From assembly GCA_958450365.1 (NCBI GenBank), contig CAUEEP010000743.1, positions 7,270,501 through 7,334,500 of the forward strand: a stretch of DNA of 64,000 bases, in the 5' to 3' direction. Positions within the stretch are counted from its first letter, which is position 1; each line of letters begins with the position of its first letter. Shown piece by piece: positions 34,246-47,000 of the stretch. The notes beneath the pieces are model-generated. The model made no database searches, was not told where the DNA came from, and saw only the letters and a list, made by a program, of their open reading frames with translations. Source of the stretch: Mesorhabditis belari. Lineage: Eukaryota; Nematoda; Chromadorea; Rhabditida; Rhabditidae. Position numbers and translations under genes: made by a program.

Positions 34246-37200
34246 TACCACCTCTAAATGAATCAATAAGTAATCAATAATCAATAAATAGAAAAAATTA
34301 CATAGAAAAAAAGTTTTTAGCAATCTTTCACCAATCCTTCTAACCATAGGCATGTCTTTCAATTAGCAAAACATTTGAGAAAGATTCGATTAAGGAAATT
34401 TTAAACCAATCAAAAGAGAACCGTGATTAGCTTATGCTTAAAACTAAAGCCTAATTTAGAAAATTCAAAACGAATTATTTCTGATCTAATCATATGCGAA
34501 AATTTACATAAATTTCTCCCAAAACAATTTCTGAACGAATCAATTAGTCCCGGAAATTAATCGCCTCTAAATTGCGATCGCTACCTTTTTTGACTCACAA
34601 AACTCACATTTTCAAAAAGGAAAACAAAAAGATGAAAATGCAAAAGAAAAAGGATGAAAATGCAAAAGAAAAACTTTCATTATTACCACCCAAAAATAAA
34701 TCAATTAAATTCTACTCGAGAAAAAGCATTAACTGTGGAAAGGGGAAAATGTGTGTACATAAATAATCAATTCAATGGAACAGATGTGGGGAAATGAAAA
34801 AAAAAGAGAAAAGCTTTTTTTTTTTGCGTTGTTTTTCTCTATTTTCCTTCAACGTTTTTTTCTCTCTTTTTCTTCATAACAAACGACTAGTGAAATTTCG
34901 GATTTTTCTTCCGAAAAAGAAAAGTTTTTTTTGATTTGTGGGCGAAAATTTTGGAATTTTGGGGGTACAGTTTTGGAATCGAATCAAAAGCAGTCAAATC
35001 ACCTGTACTTTTCGCGTCTTTAAGAGAGACTTTAAGAGACGGATTCCAAAAAACGCAAAAATCCTAAACCGATTATTTGGATCGGAAAAAAAGAAATTGT
35101 TGAAAAGAGAAAAGAAATTAAAAAAAAAAGAGCTGAATGAAGGGGAAAATGAGAAAGAAAAACGGTGATTGCCCATGGGAGAATGCCAAAAATAATTGAA
35201 TATTTTTATTGGTTGCTTTTTTTGAACAAAATTGAATCACTTTTCCCATTTATAAAGCTACTTTTGTGAGTCTCTCTATCTTTTTGCGCTTTTTTTAAAC
35301 TTTCAGGCATATCCTGGATCTTTTTATGAACAAAAAAAAAATCCTTATTTTACTTCAAAATCAAAAAATCTTCAAAAAAAAATGATTTTCTTTGAGATCC
35401 GCAGATCAATTTTGGTTTAAAGTTTCAAAATTTTAAAACTATCGAAATCTTATGATGTTAGTTTATGTTCAAAATCGAAATTTACAAATTACAATTACAA
35501 ATTACAAATTACAAACCATAAATTAACCCAAACGTGAAAGCATTTTTCCTTCAAAAAGTTTCTTGCCACCACTCTCACGCAAAAAAAATCTCCGCATTTT
35601 TCGGCTTCTTTTTTCGATGACTATAGATAAGCTTAAAATGGAGAAAAATGGGGAAAATTAAGAAAAAAAACTGTCAACATATGGTTGAATCTCATTTTCA
35701 TAGCTTTCAAATGGTTAAAATCAACGTTTCTAATAAATCCAGTGTCACTAAAAGCCCTTTCTTTTCGACCAGAAAAGAAATATCGAGTAAAACGAACACC
35801 AGCTTTTCGAATTTGAAAATTCTGAAGCTCGAGTTAGATAGATCAATAGATTGAATGGGCAACGATTGAGGGGAAAGTAAAAGAAGTAAAGTTTGAACGT
35901 AAGATTTAGTGTCAAAGAGAAGGGGGGTGAGCCCTATGAATTTTGGCGGTAGGAGAAGGGCGCGAGTGGGGAGAGACTAGCTGAAAGTGGAGGTGCGGGG
36001 AGAGGGGTGAAAAGGGATAGAGAGTGATGGGGAAATGTGGGGATGATGGGACAGAGACGAGTGGAGCGCCGGGCATCGATTGGTGAGAGCGCCGACCCCG
36101 TTGTGGAGGGTGTAGACGAAGAGAGTGAAAAGGGGAAAAGGAGAGACATACACGATCGAGCACTCCAAGCCTCCGGTTAGCCTCTTCTCTCTGCCTGTCC
36201 CCCTTTCAACCCCTCTAGCGCCTCGTGTCATTTCTCTCGATCGCTCTCGCTTTCCACTACCAGCCCTCGGAAAACCATTTTCAGTGATTTTCTTGGCCAT
36301 CTAGGGCAAGAAAATGACCGAAAATGGTTTGTTTTATATCGGGAACAAATGACCAGTCACTCAAAATGGAAAATGTAGAAAATGGAATGTAAATCCTTTT
36401 TTTTACAACCTTTTGAAGTTGAAATTAAGCGTGAATTTGAAATGATAATGCAATGAAAGAGAAACTTTAGAGTAAAAAGAAATGAACAGAAAAGAAGCTC
36501 TTTTAGAATAAAAACTCTAAAAGCTTCTTTTCTTCTTTTGTATGATTATGATCAGAGAACAAACTAACCCCAAGCCAAGTCGCATTTACGAGTCAAGAAT
36601 GGCACTTTTTTTCTATATATTTTCGATCTTGTAGAAAAAAAAAATTGCAGCTCACTTTTTAGTAAACAAAATATCAACAAAAAACTAACTAGATTTTTTG
36701 ATCTGATCCTATTTTTTAGCTTTTAATAATCAAAGGCTTAAGCAAATAAATAAGACAAGTTAAATAAGTTTTTGTCAGGGAAAAAAAGCGAAAAAAAATT
36801 TAGAAAAGATAGATTCTAGTTGGAAAGATGTGAAAAGGTCAAAAAGCAGCCGTTCTTTTTCAGGGTTTAGAATTAGAAGATGATTAAATCTCTAACGATT
36901 GCTGAAGCTTATGAATATGAGAAGCGATAATGATAAAGAAGAGTAAAATTAAGCGTATGAAACAAGAAAAGAAAAGAATATCATTGAAAAGAGCGGGAAC
37001 AGCTGTTTGAGAATGGAAATGGAATCGAGGGGATAAAGGAAAAAAGAATGGAAAAGAAGGAAAAGAGGAAAAGAGGAAAAGGAAAGACTCTTCTCACACT
37101 CGCTTCTCTTCTCTTCACCTTTTTCTCAATTCTTTTCCGTCCCCCCCCACATCGAATTCAATGCAAAAACGGGCGGGAACGCTTCCAGACCACACCACTT

Positions 37201-38094
37201 TTTTTAGAGCTATTTTCGAAGAGCCAATACTCCTTTTTGTGTTCATGATACAACTACATTTTTGTCGTGAATATACAATCGGCTACAGTAGATTTTAGTG
37301 AGACAAAAATGCGAATATCGATTTATTTTCTTTTCATTTTATTCCTAAAATATTGTTGAATCATTTCTAAAATGAAACGGTGTCAAAATGACTTTAAACA
37401 TTAATAACTAAATAAAATATGTAGATTTGAAAGAGATTAGAAAAATGAGTGTTTCTAGATACAAAATTTCGTCCATTCGAATCATTTCTAAGGTGAAATC
37501 GTACCCAAATTCTCAGTGTTCAAGCGTAGATTTCATTGAATTAATAATTTTGAATAGGTCATCAACATTTTAAACTTTAAACACAGCAGAAAATCATAAA
37601 AATTGAAAATAAAAAGAGAAGATACTTTTCTCTGAAAACAATGAGTTCACAACACTGCCTTTTTTTGTTCTTTTATAGGAAAAATGACTTGTTCTGAGGT
37701 AGGCTAGTTTCCGCAACTTTTTTTGCACAACAGGGTCATTTGCGCAACTCACCATAACTTTCTTCTAAGTGGGCTAATCTTTATGATTTTGGTTTGATTT
37801 TGTTGCACTTATTGAGATCTACAAAATGAGACCAAAATCATAAAGATTAGCCCACCTAGAAAAAAGTTATGGCGAGTTGCGCAAACGACCCAGTTGCGCA
37901 AATGACCCTGTTGCGCAAAAAAAATTGCGGAAACTAGCCTACCCCCTTGTTCTCATTAAAAGTTGAAGAAAATTCGAAGTTTCGATTTTTTTTCCTCAAT
38001 TGATCTATCATTTAAAAAAAAAATAGAAACGAATGAAAACATCTTGTTTCTACAGTTGAGTGTGTTTTATCTTTTTAAACCCAAACACCTTTAT
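34246..38094. other. Spacer between two minus-strand genes
   Basis: Contains the probable promoter of the AT-hook-like gene (right of 34245), purine-rich low-complexity DNA, a GC-richer segment at 35930-36270 that is open in several frames without recognisable product, and a hAT-like element (37696-37945). No gene is supported. Confidence 0.55.
37696..37945. mobile_element. Palindromic hAT-like MITE, 8-bp target duplication
   Basis: Near-perfect inverted halves with ends GGTAGGCTAGTTTCCGCAA and TTGCGGAAACTAGCCTACCC. It is flanked on both sides by CTTGTTCT (37688-37695 and 37946-37953). Related to the element at 47286-47603. Confidence 0.88.
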
Positions 38095-41000
38095 TCACTT
38101 TTTCATATCCGCATCATTGCCTGTTGATTTGAAGAAAGTCTAAAAATTTCCATAGAAAGAATTTCCACTGAAAAATGACTTACTTTAACGTTCTCGAGGC
38201 TATAATTGGTGAAAAGGAGTTCGCGAAGAGCGGGCAATCTTCCACGAGCATTCATTCCCATCAGAACTCCTCGATATAACAATAGATCCTAAAATGAATG
38301 AGAAGCATTTCAGCATATTTACTTTTTAAAAAATTTAAAACCTATCCAGCCTTGACACTTTTAAATATTGTACAAGTTTAGTATATTGATAAAACTGATT
38401 TTGAATTTGTAAATAAAGCTGGAGATTAGAGCTGGAGATCAAAGATTAGTGAAAAAAAAAACTGGAGCACCTTGTTAATTTTCGTCTACTCATTGGCAAT
38501 TTTGTGTCTATTCATAAAACTGAAAGCCTGAATATGAGCTTGGATTCGGACGGCAGCTTGAATCAAAGATACTGCGAATCCTGAAAGCTATAGGTAAAAT
38601 TCAACTCTATTATTCATTAGGGAAACGGTTTTTTAAAAAAGCAAAAAGGTTTAGCGAGAATGGGCTTGAACTTGTGAGTTAAAAAAGTGACAGGTCCGCC
38701 AGTCTACCAGGCTATCCACTAGGCTACAGGAGCAGCTGCTACCAGAGCGTGTGACAGCTTCTTAAGGAGTCCGAATTAGATATTTCGTTCTGAAAAACCA
38801 AAAACGGGTTCGAGATTCCATCCGTCCAATCCGGAAAAAGCGCGAGAGATGGCCGAGAAACAAGAGAATGCGATAAATCAGATGTTGTCACAGGTTTAGT
38901 TTTCTTTAAAAGTACTCAAAAGTTCTGATTTATTTGTTTTAGTATAGAAGAGTGAAAAGGAAAGTTCTCTTTTCGAGAATCCCGAGGAAATTGACTCTTT
39001 AGAAGAAATTTTGATCAATAATTAGCTTTTAAAACAGCTAATTTCATAAAAATATCTAATTTTTGTTGATTCAGATTTTGGAACAACCAGCTCTCGTGCG
39101 ACTATCGAATCTGGCAGCGGCGAAACCCGAAAAGGCGCAATGCCGAGTGTATCAGATGAATTTGGTCTTGAGTCAAAAGTCTCAGCTTGACTCGGTGCCT
39201 TTACCTTTTCAGATATTCACACAATGAACAATGAAAACTAGAATCAATTGATCGATTGATCTTGATTTAAAATAAGCTTTTGTTGTAGCTTAATAAGCTT
39301 ATTTTATCTTAGACTGTTAGATGGACTGTTTGACGACAAATTCAAACTTTCCCAGACAGAACCTCGTAAATGCTGACAATGTTGCTGTCTTGTAGGCTGT
39401 CTCTGGCGGCTTCTTCGAAGATTTTGTTGTGATCTCGGAGAATTGCCGCGTATTCATCGGTGATCCAATCCTCGATCGACTCGTTATTCGCCTCGAGTTC
39501 CTGGAAAACGTATTACTTTCTGAACACATCTATTGCTTTGTTCACAGCTAAGTTGTAGCCAACATTAGATCCAACAAAACTATCAGTAAAACAATAACGA
39601 CTACGCGACTATACACTCAAAATGGCGTTAAAAATGTGTTAAAAAGGACTAATGTATGGGAGTGGGACAAATGCGACGTTTTTTTTGCGCACCCGGACAT
39701 TTGCGCACCTTTTTTTCCGCATTAGCGATTTTTTTCCGCACTTAGCCCATTAGCGCTCCTTTTTTCGCATTTTAAAAAGGCTCTAAAAGCTAATATTAAC
39801 CAATTTCTATTCCAAATGTTGTTTTTCTAGGTAATTTTAGGGCGTAGAATCGAAATTTTGGCATATCAGAGCTTGTGGAAGCGAACGGACGGAGTTATAC
39901 AAAGAGAAAAATCAACAATTTTCTGTAATCTGACCTAGCCGTTTTGTCTTTCAAATTGGTTCCACACGCTCTGTTATGTCAAAATTTGAATTCGACACCC
40001 TCAAATTACCTAGAAAAACAACTTTTGGAATAGAAATTGGTCAATATTAGCTTTTTAGAGCTTTTTTAAAAGGCGAAAAAAGGTGCGCTAATGGGCAAGG
40101 TGCGGAAAAAAGGTGCGCAATCGTCCGGGTGCGCAAAAAAAGGTCGCATTTGTCCCACTCCCCTAATGTATCAATAGATTACAGCAATATCGAAAAAGCA
40201 ATATCGATTTTTTTACGTTGTTTTTAACCAAATTTTCATTTCTGATTAACCTAAAACAATTGTTTGACAAACCAAAAAACAATTGTTTAATATCTTCAAA
40301 TTAAAATAAAGTCCCGTGCTTGTGAATTTTGAAATTCCACACGTTACAGACGTTAATTTCAATTTTTTTTTTGCTCCATTACTAACAAAAAAAAAAGTAA
40401 AAGTCCGAGCAAAAAGATTGCGGGGATAAAACGGGAATTAGGCAAGTTGCTGAGTGGAGGGGAGGCTCATGTTACAGTGGCAGTGACGCAGCCATCCCTT
40501 AAGTGTTCTGTAAATAAAAACCAAAAGCTAAGTATGGTCGGATCATCGTGTTTTTGCTCCCGCCAAAATGTCACTTTCTTCTTGAAACCCCATGTTTTCG
40601 TAATTGAGCTCGATTTTCAAAGAAATCCCACCCACTCAGCATCACTGACCTTCAAGGCAAGAGCGAAATTCTTGCGCCTTTCCACTTCGTGTAAATGAGA
40701 CATTTTTGGATTCAACAACTTTAGACAATAGTCAATGCTAGCTTCATCAAGATCTGAAATTTGTTGGATAAATTCGGATGACGGGAGACTGCGTAGGTAG
40801 GAAATAACTACGATAAACATCTCCAAAGTATGACTCTTTTAGGCAACTTCTCAAATAGGCAACTTCTCAAAAAACAAACCACAATGAGTGGCAGCTTTGA
40901 TCTGTCGTCGAGTCAATTCTTCACTAATATTCTCGCGCACAATCGCGATCGCTGACATTGAGTCGGACGTGAAAATGATCGAACCGCGACTGAAAAATTT

Positions 41001-44000
41001 GCCAGACTGAAGAATGTCTGGAACAAAGAATGCCAGACTGAAGAATGTCTGGAACAAAGAATGCCAGACTGAAGAATGTCTGGAACAAAGAATGCCAGAC
41101 TGAAGAATGTCTGGAACAAAGAATGCCAGACTGAAGTATTTCAATAGTTCAATTGGTTTAATAGTTCTATTTGTAAATTTCTTGTTTTTCAATAGAAGTA
41201 TAAAAAGGAAAGAAAGGATTTTCTGAACAGTCTAATAGTTTAATCAGAAAAACATTATTGTAAAAGAAACCTATAAGAGACTTGAAGCTGTGTCCCGCCG
41301 TTGACTGTTGACTGAAAGTTAAACTGAACCGAGTCCTGTGGTGGAGGTCTAGGTGGAAGTGATGGTAGACATTGCACCAACCACGCATGCGCTTCCGCCA
41401 ATGAAAAGCTTCCTGCAAATATTCTATTATGATTATAATGCTTTTATAGTTTAATTATAAAAAATTGAATTTACTGAACCAGTGAACGAAAGAGTGTTCT
41501 TCGGTCGAGCCACATCAAATGCGTGCACTCTCGTGTACGTGGCCAACGGTTTCACTTCGTAGGTACGAGACTAGAAAATTTTCATTGGATATTACACGAT
41601 TTGATTTCACATCTACTGATTTCACATTTCTAGAATCTTTATGGGATTGGATGGATCAGATGGATGGGATGGATCAGATGGATGGGATGGATCAGATGGA
41701 TCAGATGGATGGATCAGATGGATCAGATGGATGGATCAGATGGATCAGATGGATGGGATGGATCAGATGGATGGGATGGATGGGATGGATGAGATGAGAT
41801 GAGATGGGATGGATGGATGAGATGGATGAGATGGATGAGATGGATGAGATGAGATGGGATGGATGGATGGGATGGATGGGATGGGTTAAATTTCACGTTG
41901 AAAAGCTGACAAGCTAACTGAAATAAAGCTTTTCTTTCCTACTTTACTAATTATAGAGTTAAAGAAAAAGAGAAAATTTAGCAAAATGTCCGGAAGGGGT
42001 GGACCTTGACGGCAGGAAGGGGGTGGGGGGAAAGTAAAGGAATTTGGTCGAAGCCAAGGACAAGCACATTCCGCGCACGAGTTCCCCACTCGTGTCTCCC
42101 CAAATCGCCTTCACCTCCGATGGCACACCTTCTACCAATTCTACTCATACTCCTTTTTGGAATCTTGACCATCGTCTCAGCTGGACCGTATTTCTTGCCC
42201 GCTTCCTTTAAAATGGTAAGGTGTTGAAGTTGACTGAGGAGCTTTTTTTGCTTTTGCTTTCTGCTCGAAATGCTCTTTTCTTTGAAATTTAACAAATTAT
42301 CTAAAATCATTTCTTTAGAAAACCCAAAAGTCAGCAAGGAAATTACCCTTTTGCCATTTTGATTTTTGCGATTTTTCACGCTTTTCACGCAAATGTTTCT
42401 CCACTCAAGCGTACCTTGTTTTCCCGTTTTTTTTTTCAAATTTTCTTTGAAGAAAGAAAACATTTCTTTGCTAACTTCTAGAAAAATACAATGGCAAGTG
42501 AAAAAAGCAATTTCTCTTCATCTCAATGTTGTCCTAGAAAGCAAAAGTGGCACTTTTTACTATCAAATCTAAAGTGCTTTCTGTGAGAGTTGATTTTCCG
42601 AATGAATTTTGAAAGTTTATCTATTAAATTTACTTAGAAGATGGAGAAATTGGAAAAAATTGGAAAAAAATTGAATAAGAAAAGTTGGGAAAAGTTGAAT
42701 TTAGCTGGGAGAGTTGTCGAAGCGAGGCCGCGATGGTTGTGGATGCAATCTCGGTTGTTTCTATTCATCGGCTCGAGAATGTGTCTCCTGCTGTGCTTTA
42801 GCCCTTTAGCCCCCAATAACTATTTGGTTTGTTATACTAATAACAAAAGAAAAAAATTCAATTTCAAATTTACACAGTTTTTTTTTTGAATCCTAGAATC
42901 TTAGTCTTTTAAGGTTATAAAAGTACAACATTTTACTACAGAATTCATTTGTTTTTCAAAAATAATACATGAAAAAGTACATACCGTATTTCTTTGAATA
43001 GAAGACCGGGTAAAGAGTATGATCGCGTACTCCTGCGTAGCAGCCCTTTTTAAAATTTCTTTCCTGCATAAAAGCTTTCAATGAAGTGCTATAGGGCTGG
43101 AAAATGACTCAAAAATACCACAAGAGCTAACAGATTTTTGAGCCATTTTCCAGCCCTATAGCACTTCATTGAAAGCTTTTATGCAGAAAAGAAATTTTAA
43201 AAAGGGCTGCTACGCAGGAGTACGCGATCATACTCTTTACCCGCTCTTCTATTCGAAGAAATACGATAATACATAAAATAACTATTTAAATAGTGAAAAT
43301 ATTTCCTTCTAAACACTGGGAAAATTGATTTTGGTTGATTTTTTGATATTAAAAATTTTAGGATATTCGGCCGCACCGTTTCAGTCGATCAAATTTCCCG
43401 TAATATGCAAAATTATTCAAATGATTTCTTTCAGAATAAACATTTGTGATATGATTGATCTTGTTAATTGCAGTAAACAAAAGAAATTCCTTTGAAAAGA
43501 TACCTGACACATTTTTGGGTGAATCTTTGGGCAAACATAGACATGCAGTGCACCAGCAACGCCATCATCGACTTGCAGTCTCAGCTCGATTCGCGTCGTG
43601 TTAGCTTGACAGCGATATGTAGCCAACACTTTCCAACCCATCTTAATTCTATACCGTAAATACTGTAATAGTACCCCACCCCCCTCGTACAGTCGCGTAG
43701 TCGCAAAAGTTTTTTAGTATTTCATTTTTTTCAAAGCGCCCGTACTTTCAAAAAATGCGTCTTTGGTATCAAAAAATAGCCCTGAATTTCAGCTATTTTT
43801 TGATACCTAAACGAGCATTGTAGCATAAACCAGTGTCGAGAAAAACTCGTTCAAAGCTAGCCTACGCAACACTCCGCACCGTCATTATGGGGGTGGGGTA
43901 CTATTACAGTATTTACGGTATATATAAAGTGTGTTCCTCGTGATTAAATAGTTAATTGAAACAATTTGCAAGCGATTAATCAAGATTTGTCTCAAGATTT

Positions 44001-47000
44001 TCCGATTTGCATTTAATTGCTCGGAAATTTTGTCTACAGATAGAAATTTCATAGCAATCGACCAAAGGAACGAGAAAACAAAGATGGAATTAGGTTTAGC
44101 TTGGAATTGTCTAGTAAAACTATATAAACCAATAGATCTTTACAGTTATAGTATCTGGTTTACAAGTATCTGGATTACAAATATCTAGCTCTCAGACTTT
44201 ACTTACCTCTTCGGCTTCAGTATGCGAAATAACGGCCGTATTCTTTTCAGCTTCAAGAAGTTTCATATCGACTTCACTCTGAATCATTTGAAATATGATT
44301 GGGAAAATTCACAGACATTTCAAGACCACAATTTTTACCTGAACTTTGACTTTTATGTATTCTGTACCTGAATAACAATGTAGTCAATGGGGATCACCAG
44401 CTCTAGCGTTAAAATATAGCAACAATGAGTGCTGTTGAAGGTGAAATTATCATGTACCTAAGCTCATTTTAAAGTTGGCTAATTTGAAAGGATAATTTTG
44501 ACTAAACCTGAAAGTGTGGGACGAAAGCTGAAGTCTTGCCTCCTTTCCTCGTCAATTCTTCGTACCGATTTCTCTCCTCGTTCACTTTCGCCTCCAACTC
44601 ATCCAGTTCATTTCTAGTTTTTTGTTGTTAGTTGCATTTCATTTTTATTACTTCAATTGTTGAACTTTCACATGAATTGGTTGAGTGGGTGGAAGCTGAA
44701 AATTTATTTGATCACTGAAATGCGCAGGTTGTCCAGTTATGAATGCGCGTTTTTTACTATTTTGTAAATTTCTCAAGATACCGAAATCAAGAAAAAGTAT
44801 ATATGAGTATTATTCGAAAGCTGAAGATCTCCTCTACATTTTGATATAAAAAGTTTTTGAATTTGTTCAGCTTTTGGGCAAATTGACTGCACAGAAGAAG
44901 AGGTGGCCAAAAAATGGAAAGGTGCCTTTGGATCAAGTTTTGACTCCGCTCAAATTGAGTTAACCGTTTGACGTTTGGCCAATAGATATATCAATACAAC
45001 TTTTTTTAATATAACAATTTCAGAGCATCTTTACTTTTTTTTTCTTTTCTGGGCGGTTATTTTACACCATAAAATTTGAGGACTAGCTAAGCTGAAATGG
45101 GGTTTTTTCGAAAACGACCGACCTCTCCCTTTGTGCAGTCAATTTCCCAAAAAGCTGAACAAATTCAAAAACTTTTTTATTCCAAAATGTAGAGGAGATC
45201 TTCAGCTTTCGAATGATATATAACACTCATATACATCTGTTCGATGTCTTGAGAAATTTACAAAATAGTAAAAACGCGCATTCATAACTGGACAACCCAA
45301 TAGATTTATCTTACTTGTCCCTTTTCGTTTGGAGCTGGAGTGGCGCCGAATGCTTGCCGACTCAAAGAAAAGAGCCAGCCCGTATAAGTACACACTGAAA
45401 TAAATGATAAAATCTAGATTTAAAATAGTTCACCTATAAGTTCGTCAACCTCCTCGTTTGAAATTCTTCCACAGCCAATTCCTGTGATGCTCTCTTCGCA
45501 TTGCTAAAATGAATGGCACTTTTGTTTCTGTTAAGATTCTATTGTTTTAAAGTTGGATTCTGACTGGATCTTCTATTTTTTTTAGTTTATTTTGGTCATC
45601 AGACATTCTTTGAGAACGGCCTAGTTAGAATTCGAATAATAATTTCAACTAAAGCATTTCATAATAGATTCGCGACGATGCGCAATCATTTGCTCAGAGT
45701 TGGCTCTGATTTTCTTGAACTTAATTATCTGGAATCAAACTCTATTTGGTATCATTTGAAAGGCTGAAATGTTCTCTGTACAATGATATAAAAAGTTAAC
45801 AAAAATATTATCTCTGGACAAAGTTATAGGCTTTCAAAGGGTGACGACCGGTGAAAAATATCCGGAAACTACGCAAGAGCCAACTATTCCACTAATTTAC
45901 ATCTTCAGCTCAACTCAATACAGCTCAATACAGCTCAATACAGCTTCAAGTCTTACACTTACATAGCTCTGCTTGAAATTCGTTTTATCCGACTCGTCCA
46001 CAGTGTAAATCTGAAAAAGAACTTTTCCTCGCTATTTCTTTTTAATACTTCAACGAGTCCGTCTTCTTTTCCAAGAATAATATCTGGAGATGAGTTCCCA
46101 GTCATCGCATAGCAAATGATACAAGTGACAGCTAAAGTTTGGCATCATAAAACTCGATCTTGATTACCAGCAGCGGTGGTAGTGTTGATCTCCCAGATGA
46201 TTTGTCCACCACCGGCGGGCACTTCGAGTAAGCCAATTCGACCACCTTTTGTCCCATACAAAACCATTTGACGATTAAAGCCTAGGAAAAGGTGAGTCAA
46301 TGAAATTGAGTAGAAAACACACCACCATCACCCATAAAAAGATAGAGTGTGTACGGGATGTCACTCAGCTGAATCTCGTAGTCAACTTTTGAGCCTTCGA
46401 TTACCTGAAAGTACAAAGTACCTGAAAGTACAAAGATTTTGAAAACAAAATTGAAAAGTGGAACATTCTCCTAATTTCGATCCCTTCTTTAAACCTTTAT
46501 AGTTCCATCGTTGCACGCGAGTATAGCCGTGAAAGCCCGTCCTCCCCAGGCTCCCTCCATCGCCAAAACAACCACATCGTGAATCTCTTCATTGCATAAC
46601 ACATACTAAGCATTTACATATGATTTGTCTTTTCTTCTGATAACATTTGCAACTAACATTTGCATCTGCACAATCGTGATAGTGATTGTAGCTCTTTTTC
46701 CCACAAAGCACTAGGTCTACACCATAAATGTACCTGTAACCATTTTAAAATTTCAATTTAAAATTTTCAAACTCTTACATCTTCTTCGCATGTTCAGCCA
46801 TATTTGTCTCAAAGTTGAAGAACTGTTTTCCCTTTTTGCTGATTCCTCTCACCGTGTTTTCCGAGGAGACAAAAACCTGTAAGTAGACGTAATATTCGAC
46901 GTTTATAGTGAAATTTCGAATTACTAATTGCTAACCTTATCCTGAACACTTCCAAGAGCTCCACCCAGACAAACAGCTTCAATGGCAGCACCCGGCAGAG

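Noticed and set aside
40617..40826. A longer BBS7 exon starting at the ATG near 40823
   Set aside because: It does not join exon 40989-40880 in phase; the acceptor TTTCAG before 40753 does, and it matches the BBS7 family alignment.
41519..41797. Plus-strand frame with repeated Asp-Gln-Met-Asp-Gly
   Set aside because: Produced by the GGAT minisatellite; its first part overlaps a BBS7 exon on the other strand.
42634..42816. Minus-strand frame with His/Arg-rich peptide in the BBS7 intron
   Set aside because: First tried as a BBS7 exon; the true homologous exons (41570 and 41412) fit the family and the phase, and this frame is the shadow of the nested peptide gene.
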